Positions 6,351-13,586 of a stretch of 18,146 nt of DNA are shown here, piece by piece (position 1 is the stretch's first letter; every line of letters begins with the position of its first letter). Origin of the DNA: CAZBEJ01 sp964521305 (GTDB lineage Bacteria; Patescibacteriota; Microgenomatia; UBA1406; GWC2-37-13). The DNA is taken from contig CAZFQZ010000020.1 of NCBI GenBank assembly GCA_964521305.1, forward strand, positions 1 through 18,146, read 5' to 3'. Position numbers and translations under genes: made by a program. The notes beneath the pieces are model-generated. The model did not search any database, was not told the origin of the DNA, and saw only the letters and a list, made by a program, of their open reading frames with translations.

Positions 6351-7544
6351 AGAATATTGATGCTGACACCGTACGTGCCGTTCCCTCCTTCTTCGGGCGG
6401 CCAAATCCGGACGCTCAACCTACTCAAGAATCTGAGCAAAAAGCATCATATAACCCTGGTCGCTCTCTACAAAGACGACAGCGAAAAAAAATACCTTTCA
6501 CACCTCAAACGATACTGTAAACGGATCTATCTGTGCCGCAGGTCGAAAAAACCCTGGCAGTTCAGCAATATCGTCAAAGCAATATTTTCTTTGCTTCCCT
6601 TCCTTATTATCCGCAACTACTCGAGCGAGGCGAAAAATACCATAGCACGACTCCTGAACAGCGAAAAGTTCGACGTCATCCATGCCGAAACCTTTTATAT
6701 CATGCCTCATATTCCCGATACCCGTGTGCCGATCATCCTCGTCGAACAAACCATCGAATACATGGTGTATCAGCACTTCGTCAATTCGCTGCCATTCTAC
6801 ATGCGTTTTCTCTTTTCTCTGGATATCCTCAAACTCAAATACTGGGAACGTTATTACTGGCGAAAGGCGGATAATGTCGCGGCAGTATCTCAATCAGACG
6901 AACAAATCATCAAAGACCTCGAACCATCCATCAAAACATCGATCGTACCGAACGGCGCGGGAGAGGAAATGATTGTTAAACATTTGGGGAATAAGGATTT
7001 GAGGCATCCGCTCATCATATTCCAGGGAAATTTCAATTGGCTTCAGAACATTGAAGCTGCGCGCTACTTGATCAATGCCATTCTGCCTAAATTGCTAACA
7101 TCTATGCCGAAAGTCAAGATCGTGATCTCGGGCCAAAATGCACATAAGATTCCCGATCCGCATCAGAAATCCGTCACGATAACAAATATTTCTGCCGATG
7201 ATTTCTACAGCGTAAAAGACCTGTTTGGAAAAGCGACGCTGTTTATCGCGCCGATATTCGGTCCCGGCGGAACACGGCTGAAAATCCTGGCTGCAATGGC
7301 ATCGGGTGTTCTGGTCATTTCAACAAAAACTGGCGTGCAGGGATTGGAACTGCAGGACAGGAAACATGTAGTCATCGCCAAGGACGCCGACGATTTTGTC
7401 TCAATCATCAAATATATTCTCGCTCACCGGAAACCGTACGAATCCATTCGCCGGAATGCATACGCGCTGGTCAAGGAAAAATACAATTGGGAATCCATTG
7501 CGTTGAAACTCGAAAATGTTTATAAAACAATCATAACGTCATAA
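6348..7544 (+). CDS. GT4 family glycosyltransferase (GGTRLK-type)
   Basis: This 398-residue GT-B enzyme opens with MRILMLTPYVPFPPSSGGQIRTLNLLKNL, the standard N-terminal strand and glycine-rich loop of its subgroup. The C-terminal Rossmann domain starts near IIFQGNFNWLQNIEAARYL (about 224) and contains FIAPIFGPGGTRLKILAAMASGVLVISTKTGVQGL (about 298-332). The sequence GGTRLK...AMA here replaces the usual E-x7-E donor motif, as in the sugar transferases associated with exopolysaccharide (EpsH/PEP-CTERM-like) clusters. The resemblance to that group is from memory of the motif only. It is cytoplasmic or peripheral and uses a nucleotide sugar. Start ATG 6348 lies in the arm of a hairpin repeat and no Shine-Dalgarno sequence is present. 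The next GT4 gene follows after 15 nt. Confidence 0.9.
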   Translation: MRILMLTPYVPFPPSSGGQIRTLNLLKNLSKKHHITLVALYKDDSEKKYLSHLKRYCKRIYLCRRSKKPWQFSNIVKAIFSLLPFLIIRNYSSEAKNTIARLLNSEKFDVIHAETFYIMPHIPDTRVPIILVEQTIEYMVYQHFVNSLPFYMRFLFSLDILKLKYWERYYWRKADNVAAVSQSDEQIIKDLEPSIKTSIVPNGAGEEMIVKHLGNKDLRHPLIIFQGNFNWLQNIEAARYLINAILPKLLTSMPKVKIVISGQNAHKIPDPHQKSVTITNISADDFYSVKDLFGKATLFIAPIFGPGGTRLKILAAMASGVLVISTKTGVQGLELQDRKHVVIAKDADDFVSIIKYILAHRKPYESIRRNAYALVKEKYNWESIALKLENVYKTIITS

Positions 7545-7559
7545 ATTTCATTTCCTGAC

Positions 7560-8663
7560 ATGAAGATCGGTATAGATATTTCGCAAAGCGTATATGAAGG
7601 CACGGGCGTAGCCAGATTTACCAAAGGTCTGGTCAACGCAATCGCTGACTACGAAAACCGGGATCAATGGTCGTTCTTTTTTTCTTCCTTGCGCAGACCT
7701 GTTCCCTCCGAATTATCGGAAACAATCAAGTCGAAACATTGGTCCATACACACACGTTCCTTTCCCCCCAGTGTCTTGTCGGTCATGTGGAATGTGCTCG
7801 GCATCGTACCGGTAGATTCGATGGTCAAAGATGTGGATTGGTTCATAACATCGGACTGGGCAGAAGCACCGACGTTAAAAACGAAAAAAGCGACGGTGAT
7901 CCACGATCTTGCGTTTATCAGATATCCGGAGACAGTTCATCCATTTGTCAGATTTACGCAGACGCTGCGGCTGAAACGGGTAAAAAAAGAGACCTCGCTC
8001 ATTATCACGGATGCGCAGGTAACCAAAGATGACCTGATCAGCTATCTACACGTTCCCGAAAACAAGATTCACGTCATATACCCTGGTGTCGACATCACGG
8101 AACCGTCAAATGCCGCGCTGATTGCGGTAAAGGAAAAATATCACATTACTAAGCCGTATATCCTGTCCGTCGGCAAAATCGAGCCGCGAAAAAACCTCGT
8201 CCGCCTGGTAGAAGCGTTTCATAATCTGCGATCCGACACTGCCGAGCTTCTGATAGTAGGACCGTCAGGTTGGGGTGATCAAATGAAAAACATCGAAAAC
8301 CCCAATTGTAGATTACTCGGCTATGTTCCCAATCAGGACCTGGCTGTTCTGTATCGTCTGGCTTCGGTGTTCGCATATCCTTCACTCTGGGAAGGGTTTG
8401 GGTATCCGGTTGCCGAAGCAATGAAATACGGCGTTGCGGTTGCCTGCTCCGATATACCTTCATTGAAAGAAATTGCCGGAGACGCCGCACTCTATTTCGA
8501 TCCGTTATCGGTGGAAGAAATTTCCAAATCGCTGGCCGCTTTCCTCGAAAATCCCGAAAAGCAAAAAATATACGGGCAAAAAGCCATGCTGGATGCCAAG
8601 CGTTTTGCATGGAAGCAGTATCACGAAAAACTTATGCGATGTCTCCACGCGTTTAAAACGTAA
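7560..8663 (+). CDS. GT4 family glycosyltransferase (mannosyltransferase-like)
   Basis: This 367-residue GT-B enzyme begins MKIGIDISQSVYEGTGVARFTKGLVNAI, with the N-terminal acceptor domain loop G-T-G-V-x-R-F. VIHDLAFIRYPE (about 117-128) and the conserved TDAQVTKDDLISYLHVPENKIHVIYPGVD lead into the donor domain. That domain has YILSVGKIEPRKNLVRLVEAF (from about 200) and the E-x7-E motif EGFGYPVAE with E278 and E286. This arrangement is usual for WbaZ/MtfB-like mannosyltransferases, though the sugar is not proven. It follows the preceding GT4 gene by 15 nt without any Shine-Dalgarno sequence, so the two are probably on one transcript. The next gene, 160 nt on, is a close paralogue in layout and length, so an old duplication is likely. 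Confidence 0.92.
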   Translation: MKIGIDISQSVYEGTGVARFTKGLVNAIADYENRDQWSFFFSSLRRPVPSELSETIKSKHWSIHTRSFPPSVLSVMWNVLGIVPVDSMVKDVDWFITSDWAEAPTLKTKKATVIHDLAFIRYPETVHPFVRFTQTLRLKRVKKETSLIITDAQVTKDDLISYLHVPENKIHVIYPGVDITEPSNAALIAVKEKYHITKPYILSVGKIEPRKNLVRLVEAFHNLRSDTAELLIVGPSGWGDQMKNIENPNCRLLGYVPNQDLAVLYRLASVFAYPSLWEGFGYPVAEAMKYGVAVACSDIPSLKEIAGDAALYFDPLSVEEISKSLAAFLENPEKQKIYGQKAMLDAKRFAWKQYHEKLMRCLHAFKT

Positions 8664-8668
8664 CAAAT

Positions 8669-8698
8669 TTGCAAAAACGTATAACAATGATATATACT
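8669..8698 (+). promoter_or_regulatory. Candidate promoter between the two paralogous GT4 genes
   Basis: TTGCAA (8669-8674), an 18-nt spacer and TATACT (8693-8698). The -35 word and spacer length are the same as in the candidate promoter before the femAB-like gene. It would give a leader of about 120 nt for the GT4 gene at 8824, covering the ATCGGTATA repeat at 8717. Confidence 0.3.
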
Positions 8699-8823
8699 TC
8701 TAGCAATTGCATTCGCATCGGTATATACCACTCTAGACTGCTTTGATCCTGCCCTAGCGGAACAAATCAGCGTAAGACGGGTATATTATATATTAAGGGT
8801 ATTGAACCATCCCTGACAGATCT

Positions 8824-9927
8824 ATGAATATCGGCATCGACGGGTATGAGGCCAACGTAGAACACAAAGTAGGCGTTTCTGTCTACACGCTGAACATGCT
8901 GAACTATTTCAGGAAGCGCGCTTGGTCCGATCTGCGTTTCACCGTTTACTTGCGCTCAAAACCTCTTCCCGATCTCCCCGAACCAAATGCCTATTTTTCA
9001 TACGAAATCATACCCGGACCGTTCCTGTGGTCCCAGATTTTCTTACCGTTGCATTTATATACCCACCAGAAAATTGACGTGTTTTTTTCTCCCGCGCACT
9101 ATATTCCCAGATTTTGTCCGGTTCCGACGGTCGTCGCCATCCACGATCTTTCCTATCGGTTTTTCCCGGATGATTTCCTGAAAAAAGATCTGTTCAAACT
9201 CGAAAGACTCACGGCCTACTCCCTGAAAAAGGCAAAAAAAGTAATTGCCGTTTCCAAAACCACCAAAAAGGACATTATGAACGTGTACAACATTCCGGAT
9301 AATAAAATAGACGTTGTCTATAACGGATACGAGCGGAAACGCGACAGTGATAAAGGCAAATTCAAACGGTGGACAGAAGGAAAACCATATCTTCTCTATG
9401 TCGGAACCCTGCAACCGAGAAAAAACATCGTACTGCTGATCAAGGCCTTTTCACAATTGAAGAACGCATATCCGCAGTTCGAGTTAATCATTGCCGGCAA
9501 GAAAGGTTGGCTTTATTCGAAAATATTCGAGGAAGTAAGCGAACTCGGATTGGATAAGGACGTTCATTTCACGGACTACGTCACTGATCGGCAACTTGTG
9601 TTTTTGTACAAAAATGCATTCTGCTTCGTACTTCCTTCCCTCTATGAGGGTTTTGGCATTCCGATCCTCGAAGCAATGAGTTTCGGGTGTCCGGTGGTCA
9701 GTTCGTTTTCGTCCAGCCTTCCCGAGATCGGCGGCGACGCGTGTCTGTATTTTGATCCAAAGGACGTTCATGACCTCAGAGAAAAACTCCAAATGCTTAT
9801 CGAGAACAAACGTATGAAATCTCAATTGATTCAAAAAGGCAATCTGCGCGTAAAAGAATTTTCCTGGGAACAATGCGGTGAACAAACACTTGCCGTAATC
9901 AAATCAGCTGCGAAAGGTATATCCTGA
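8824..9927 (+). CDS. GT4 family glycosyltransferase (mannosyltransferase-like)
   Basis: This 367-residue GT-B enzyme is paralogous to the one just upstream. The N-terminus MNIGIDGYEANVEHKVGVSVYTLNMLNYF carries the G-V-x-x-Y acceptor-domain loop. VVAIHDLSYRFFPDDF and IAVSKTTKKDIMNVYNIPDNKIDVVYNGYE follow. The donor domain has YLLYVGTLQPRKNIVLLIKAFSQL, LIIAGKKGWLY and the E-x7-E motif EGFGIPILE, with E275 and E283. A nucleotide-sugar donor and cytoplasmic site are expected from the family; the sugar itself is unknown. The ATG at 8824 has no Shine-Dalgarno sequence. It lies after a 160-nt spacer holding a candidate promoter, so it may be expressed separately from the two GT4 genes before it. Confidence 0.92.
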   Translation: MNIGIDGYEANVEHKVGVSVYTLNMLNYFRKRAWSDLRFTVYLRSKPLPDLPEPNAYFSYEIIPGPFLWSQIFLPLHLYTHQKIDVFFSPAHYIPRFCPVPTVVAIHDLSYRFFPDDFLKKDLFKLERLTAYSLKKAKKVIAVSKTTKKDIMNVYNIPDNKIDVVYNGYERKRDSDKGKFKRWTEGKPYLLYVGTLQPRKNIVLLIKAFSQLKNAYPQFELIIAGKKGWLYSKIFEEVSELGLDKDVHFTDYVTDRQLVFLYKNAFCFVLPSLYEGFGIPILEAMSFGCPVVSSFSSSLPEIGGDACLYFDPKDVHDLREKLQMLIENKRMKSQLIQKGNLRVKEFSWEQCGEQTLAVIKSAAKGIS

Positions 9928-9956
9928 ACACATTCATGTGCGAATGGTATACCGAT

Positions 9957-9978
9957 CGTAGCCCCATTGGGGCGTACG
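9957..9978. repeat. Bulged hairpin upstream of the femAB-like gene (first of two)
   Basis: CGTA plus GCCCC (9957-9965), loop ATT, GGGGC (9969-9973), a bulged G, then TACG (9975-9978): a 9-bp stem with one bulge on the 3' side. The palindrome GGTATACC lies on each side (9946-9953 and 9983-9990). Confidence 0.6.
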
Positions 9979-9984
9979 AACGGG

Positions 9985-10018
9985 TATACCGATTGCAATC
10001 TCATTGCATATCGGTATA
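9985..10018. repeat. Bulged hairpin overlapping the femAB-like promoter (second of two)
   Basis: TATACCGAT plus TGCAAT (9985-9999), loop CTC, ATTGCA (10003-10008), a bulged T, then ATCGGTATA (10010-10018). The 15-bp stem carries a single bulge on the 3' side, as in its neighbour. The 3' arm runs into the -10 box at 10017-10022, so extrusion or protein binding here would affect initiation. Confidence 0.65.
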
Positions 10019-10022
10019 TAAT
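9993..10022 (+). promoter_or_regulatory. Candidate promoter of the femAB-like gene
   Basis: TTGCAA (9993-9998), an 18-nt spacer and a consensus TATAAT (10017-10022). The ATG at 10034 is only 11 nt beyond the -10 box, so the transcript would have a leader of about 5 nt at most. The elements lie inside the 15-bp hairpin at 9985-10018. Confidence 0.5.
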
Positions 10023-10033
10023 CACTATCGTCT

Positions 10034-11029
10034 ATGATTTCACTCATCGAATACATCAAACCGAAAAACTACGACCAACTCGTTTCTCACCCCCTGCAAT
10101 CCTGGGAATGGGGAGAAGCGCGAAAAAAAATGGGTATCCGGGTTCTACGCGTCGGAGAATATAAAGGTAAATCGTTAGAACACTCCTATCAACTGACGCT
10201 TCATCATATACCGCATACCGAATACCGTATTGCATATTTGCCCAGATCACGTTGGCCATCCTCGGCAGTATTCGAATTCCTGAATGCATATGCGCGCCAA
10301 AACAAAATCATATTCATAAAAATAGAACCAGACATCTCCGCCGTGAATATCGAAGTCAAGGAAACCGAGCAATTGGTCAAATCCAAACATCCATTATTTC
10401 CCGAATGGACACAGGTTTTGGATCTGACCAGAACAGAGGATGAACTCTTGGGAAATATGCATCAGAAGACTCGTTACAATATACGTCTGGCACAAAAAAA
10501 AGGCGTCGTCGTCAAGGAAATGTCCGACGACAAGGGTTTTGCGATATTCTCTAAACTGTATTTCGAAACGTGCAAACGACAGCATTATTTCGGCCATACC
10601 CCCGAGTACCACCGCATCATTTGGGAAACATCAAGACACGGTATTGCTCATATCCTTATCGCCTATTATCAAAATATTCCTTTAGCCGCCTATGAACTTT
10701 TTTATTTCAATAAAACCTTTTATTATCCGTACGGAGGCACATCCATTGAAAACCGTAATGTCATGGCTGCAAATCTTCTTATGTGGGAAGCAATACGGCT
10801 GGGCAGGGCGCTCGGTGCCAAAAAATTCGACATGTGGGGATCACTGGCGCCGCAGTATGATCAGAATCATGACTGGGCTGGATTTACCCGTTTCAAACAA
10901 GGATATGGCACCCGCTTCGTCCAATTTCCCGGGAGTTATGATTTAGTAACAAACGCCTTTTTATACAGATTATATGCCGTAGCGTATAAACTGCGAAGTT
11001 GGTATCTGAATATCAGGAAGCTTAGTTGA
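10034..11029 (+). CDS. FemAB/FemX-family aminoacyltransferase-like protein
   Basis: This 331-residue protein has the two-lobed GNAT-like layout of the Fem family. These enzymes use aminoacyl-tRNA to add amino acids to a peptidoglycan or lipid II side chain. Recognisable blocks are HPLQSWEWGEARKKMG (about 19-34), the TQVLDLTRTEDELLGNMHQKTRYNIRLAQKKGV segment (about 131-163), FYYPYGGTSIENRNVMAANLLMWEAIRLGRALGAKKFDMWG (about 235-275) and FTRFKQGYG (about 287-295). There is no coiled-coil arm of the kind seen in staphylococcal FemA. Position at the end of the glycan cluster suggests that it modifies the same envelope polymer or the peptidoglycan it is joined to. The amino acid is unknown. Its stop codon overlaps the 3' end of lon, on the opposite strand, by 8 nt. 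Confidence 0.88.
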   Translation: MISLIEYIKPKNYDQLVSHPLQSWEWGEARKKMGIRVLRVGEYKGKSLEHSYQLTLHHIPHTEYRIAYLPRSRWPSSAVFEFLNAYARQNKIIFIKIEPDISAVNIEVKETEQLVKSKHPLFPEWTQVLDLTRTEDELLGNMHQKTRYNIRLAQKKGVVVKEMSDDKGFAIFSKLYFETCKRQHYFGHTPEYHRIIWETSRHGIAHILIAYYQNIPLAAYELFYFNKTFYYPYGGTSIENRNVMAANLLMWEAIRLGRALGAKKFDMWGSLAPQYDQNHDWAGFTRFKQGYGTRFVQFPGSYDLVTNAFLYRLYAVAYKLRSWYLNIRKLS

Positions 11030-13460
11030 TTTTATTTTCCTCGTCATTGCTCTCTTTCTTCAACTGGGCAAACTGCTTTGAGGATACCATTGGAAACTCA
11101 ACCTTCTTCTTGGGAAAAACCAAAGCAACCTTTAAAACTTCATCCATATGTTCTACAAATGCAAAGTGCAGATCTTTCAGTACATATGACGGGATATCTT
11201 CAAGATCTTTCTTGTTTTCTTTCGGTAAAATAACCGTTTTTATATTTGCTCGGTGTGCTGCAATAACTTTTTCTTTGATTCCGCCAATCTCAAGGGCTCT
11301 GCCGCGCAGCGTTATTTCCCCGGTCATCGCGACGGTTCTTTTTACCGGAATTTTGGTCAATGCTGAAACCATAGCTGTTGTAATGGCAACACCGGCTGAC
11401 GGCCCATCCTTTGGCACTGCCCCTTCCGGCACATGCACATGAATATCTATCGAGCTAAAGAAATTTCTTTGCAGTCCGAACTTGTTCCAGCGGGCCCGGA
11501 TATAAGACAATGCGGCTTGGCATGATTCTTTCATGACCTCGCCAAGATGGCCGGTAAGCGTCAATCCGCCTTTACCTGGCATGACCGCGACCTCGATAAA
11601 CAGGATATCGCCTCCTGCCTGCGTCCATGCGAGACCGGTCGTAATACCGACGGTATCTTTTTCTTCAATCATCTGCGAAGAATACTTATACGGTCCCAAA
11701 TACACATTAAGGTCGGAAATGCCGACTGTTTTGTTCGTTATTTTTTTCTCGACGATCTCGCGAGCAACCTTTCTGAAAACTGTAGCAACCTGACGCTCCA
11801 GTTCTCGTACCCCCGCCTCCCTGGTATACCGTCTGATGGTCATTTTCAAGGCCGCCTCTGTTATAACAACATCTTTCGACGTAAGATTATGGGCATCCAA
11901 CTGTTTGTGCATCAGGTATCCTTTGGCGATATTGTACTTTTCGTCTTCGGTGTAACCGGGGAAATGGATTACTTCCAATCGATCAAGAAGAGCGTCAGGA
12001 ATGGTATCAAGAATATTCGCCGTCGTGATGAAAAATACGTCGGACAGGTTGAACGGTACTTCCAGATAATGGTCGGAAAACGAATGGTTCTGCTCGGGAT
12101 CCAGCGCTTCCAATAACGCCGATGAAGGGTCCCCGCGATAATCCCTACCTATTTTATCTATTTCGTCAAGCATGAAAACCGGATTCTTCGTGCCAGCTTG
12201 TTTTATTCCCTGGATCATCCTGCCAGGGAGCGCGCCGACATACGTCCGCCTGTGGCCGCGAATTTCAGCTTCATCCCGTATGCCGCCTAATGAAATTTTG
12301 ACGAACTTTCTTCCCAAGGATCGTGCGATTGATTTGCCCAGTGACGTCTTGCCGACACCGGGAGGTCCGACAAAGCATAGTATTGTAGGCTGTCTGTGTT
12401 TTTTCTCAGAGTCACTCTTTTTCTTCGATAGCTCCATCACCGCCAAATACTCGATAATCCGTTCTTTCACTTTTTTGAGGCCGAAGTGATCTTCGTCCAG
12501 GATTTTTTCCGCATCCTTGATATTGATATTATTGGATGAAGATACTGACCAGGGGATATCGACCAACCAATCAAGATACGTGCGGATGTATGAGGATTCG
12601 GGATTGAACTGCGACATCTGCGCCAAACGCTTAAGCTCCTTGAACGCCTTGTCTTCCACGTCCTTGGGCATCTTTGCTTTTTTTATCTTATCCCGGTATT
12701 CAAGGATGTCTTTGTCCTCGCCTTTTTCACCCAGTTCTTCTTCAATCGTTTTCATCTTTTCCCTGAGAAACGATTCCTTCATTCCCTGTTCGAACTTTTT
12801 TTGAGTCTTCGAGGAAATATTGAATTCTATCTCCAATATCTTGATTTCCCTGTTCACGTAATCTACTTCCTTCTTCAATCGTTGTTTGAGGTCGATGATT
12901 TCCAAAAGTTCCTGCCGTTCTTCCGGTTTGATATCCAAAACGATTGCGATTTGGTTCGAAAAATCCTCGGGGTTGGTCATATTGAGAATATTCATGAGGA
13001 ATACGAAATCAACGGTCTTTCCGTAATTGATTGCTTTTTTTATTTGGCCGGAGATATATTTAACCATCGCTTGGGTTTCCTCGTCGTTATACAGCACGTC
13101 GTTTACTGTCTGTGCTTTTGCTTCGAAATACTCCGCGTCTTTGGTGTATTCGACGATGGTTACTTTTTCTCTGCCCTTGACCAAAGCGTTGATTTCACCC
13201 TTTTCTCCGATCACTGTTTTTTCGATCGTGGCAAGCACGCCCACCTGGTACAATTGCTCTTTCGAGGGATCGTCGGTTGATGCGTTCTTTTGCATCACCA
13301 GGATGATTTTACGGTTTTTTTTCAGTGCTTCGTTGATCGCATTGATACTTTTCTGCCTGCCGAACACTAATACGTTTTCCGTGCTCGGAAATACAATTCC
13401 GTCTCGTACCGCTGCGATGGGATAAATGGATTGTTCTGATGCTCCGATTAAAAATGCCAT
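11022..13460 (-). CDS. lon: ATP-dependent protease Lon (La)
   Basis: This is a cytoplasmic AAA+ serine protease that removes misfolded and regulatory proteins. With the ATG at 13460 it has 812 residues. An N-terminal LON substrate domain (IYPIAAVRDGIVFP...) is followed by a helical region with coiled-coil character (about 185-275). The AAA+ core has Walker A GPPGVGKT (365-372) and Walker B VFMLDEID (428-435). The protease domain has the catalytic Ser in KDGPSAG (S688) and Lys in GGIKEK (K731). The frame stays open to a TTG at 13499, but that codon lies inside the -35 box, so the ATG is preferred. It gives MAFLIGASEQSIYPIAAVRDG, which fits the family. The gene is under a CIRCE-overlapped promoter, so HrcA heat-shock regulation is expected. 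It ends 8 nt inside the convergent femAB-like gene. Confidence 0.98.
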   Translation of the reverse strand: MAFLIGASEQSIYPIAAVRDGIVFPSTENVLVFGRQKSINAINEALKKNRKIILVMQKNASTDDPSKEQLYQVGVLATIEKTVIGEKGEINALVKGREKVTIVEYTKDAEYFEAKAQTVNDVLYNDEETQAMVKYISGQIKKAINYGKTVDFVFLMNILNMTNPEDFSNQIAIVLDIKPEERQELLEIIDLKQRLKKEVDYVNREIKILEIEFNISSKTQKKFEQGMKESFLREKMKTIEEELGEKGEDKDILEYRDKIKKAKMPKDVEDKAFKELKRLAQMSQFNPESSYIRTYLDWLVDIPWSVSSSNNINIKDAEKILDEDHFGLKKVKERIIEYLAVMELSKKKSDSEKKHRQPTILCFVGPPGVGKTSLGKSIARSLGRKFVKISLGGIRDEAEIRGHRRTYVGALPGRMIQGIKQAGTKNPVFMLDEIDKIGRDYRGDPSSALLEALDPEQNHSFSDHYLEVPFNLSDVFFITTANILDTIPDALLDRLEVIHFPGYTEDEKYNIAKGYLMHKQLDAHNLTSKDVVITEAALKMTIRRYTREAGVRELERQVATVFRKVAREIVEKKITNKTVGISDLNVYLGPYKYSSQMIEEKDTVGITTGLAWTQAGGDILFIEVAVMPGKGGLTLTGHLGEVMKESCQAALSYIRARWNKFGLQRNFFSSIDIHVHVPEGAVPKDGPSAGVAITTAMVSALTKIPVKRTVAMTGEITLRGRALEIGGIKEKVIAAHRANIKTVILPKENKKDLEDIPSYVLKDLHFAFVEHMDEVLKVALVFPKKKVEFPMVSSKQFAQLKKESNDEENKIN

Positions 13461-13465
13461 ATGAT

Positions 13466-13492
13466 TTAGCAGTATAACACAGTAAGTGCTAA
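13466..13492 (-). promoter_or_regulatory. CIRCE operator (HrcA-binding site) of lon
   Basis: On the minus strand the arms are TTAGCACTT and TACTGCTAA, separated by exactly 9 nt. The consensus is TTAGCACTC-N9-GAGTGCTAA, so the arms match at 8 of 9 and 7 of 9 positions. The 27-bp element lies between the -35 box and the start codon and covers the -10 box. This is the usual place for HrcA to block RNA polymerase. Confidence 0.82.
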
Positions 13493-13499
13493 CTGTCAA
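13471..13499 (-). promoter_or_regulatory. Sigma70-type promoter of lon
   Basis: A perfect TTGACA (13499 down to 13494), a 17-nt spacer and TATACT (13476 down to 13471). The expected transcription start near 13464 is only about 4 nt from the ATG at 13460, so the lon mRNA should be leaderless or nearly so. Confidence 0.85.
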
Positions 13500-13586
13500 C
13501 AGGTATTCTCATGGTGTTAACCTATAGTTTTATTGGGCTATACTGATTTGCTAAACATTATAATCCGTTCAAATAAGTTATATTTA

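Noticed and set aside
9985..10018. An intrinsic terminator for the GT4 gene ending at 9927
   Set aside because: The stem is strong, but no T run follows it; instead a consensus -10 box does. A promoter-linked hairpin is the better reading.
11547..13425. Long open frames on the plus strand inside lon (up to about 190 codons)
   Set aside because: They are antisense shadows of a well-conserved coding sequence, with no recognisable domains and no promoter.
13461..13499. A TTG start for lon at 13499 that would add 13 residues
   Set aside because: The TTG is part of the TTGACA -35 box, and the extra residues do not look like Lon. The ATG at 13460 fits the family and the promoter.
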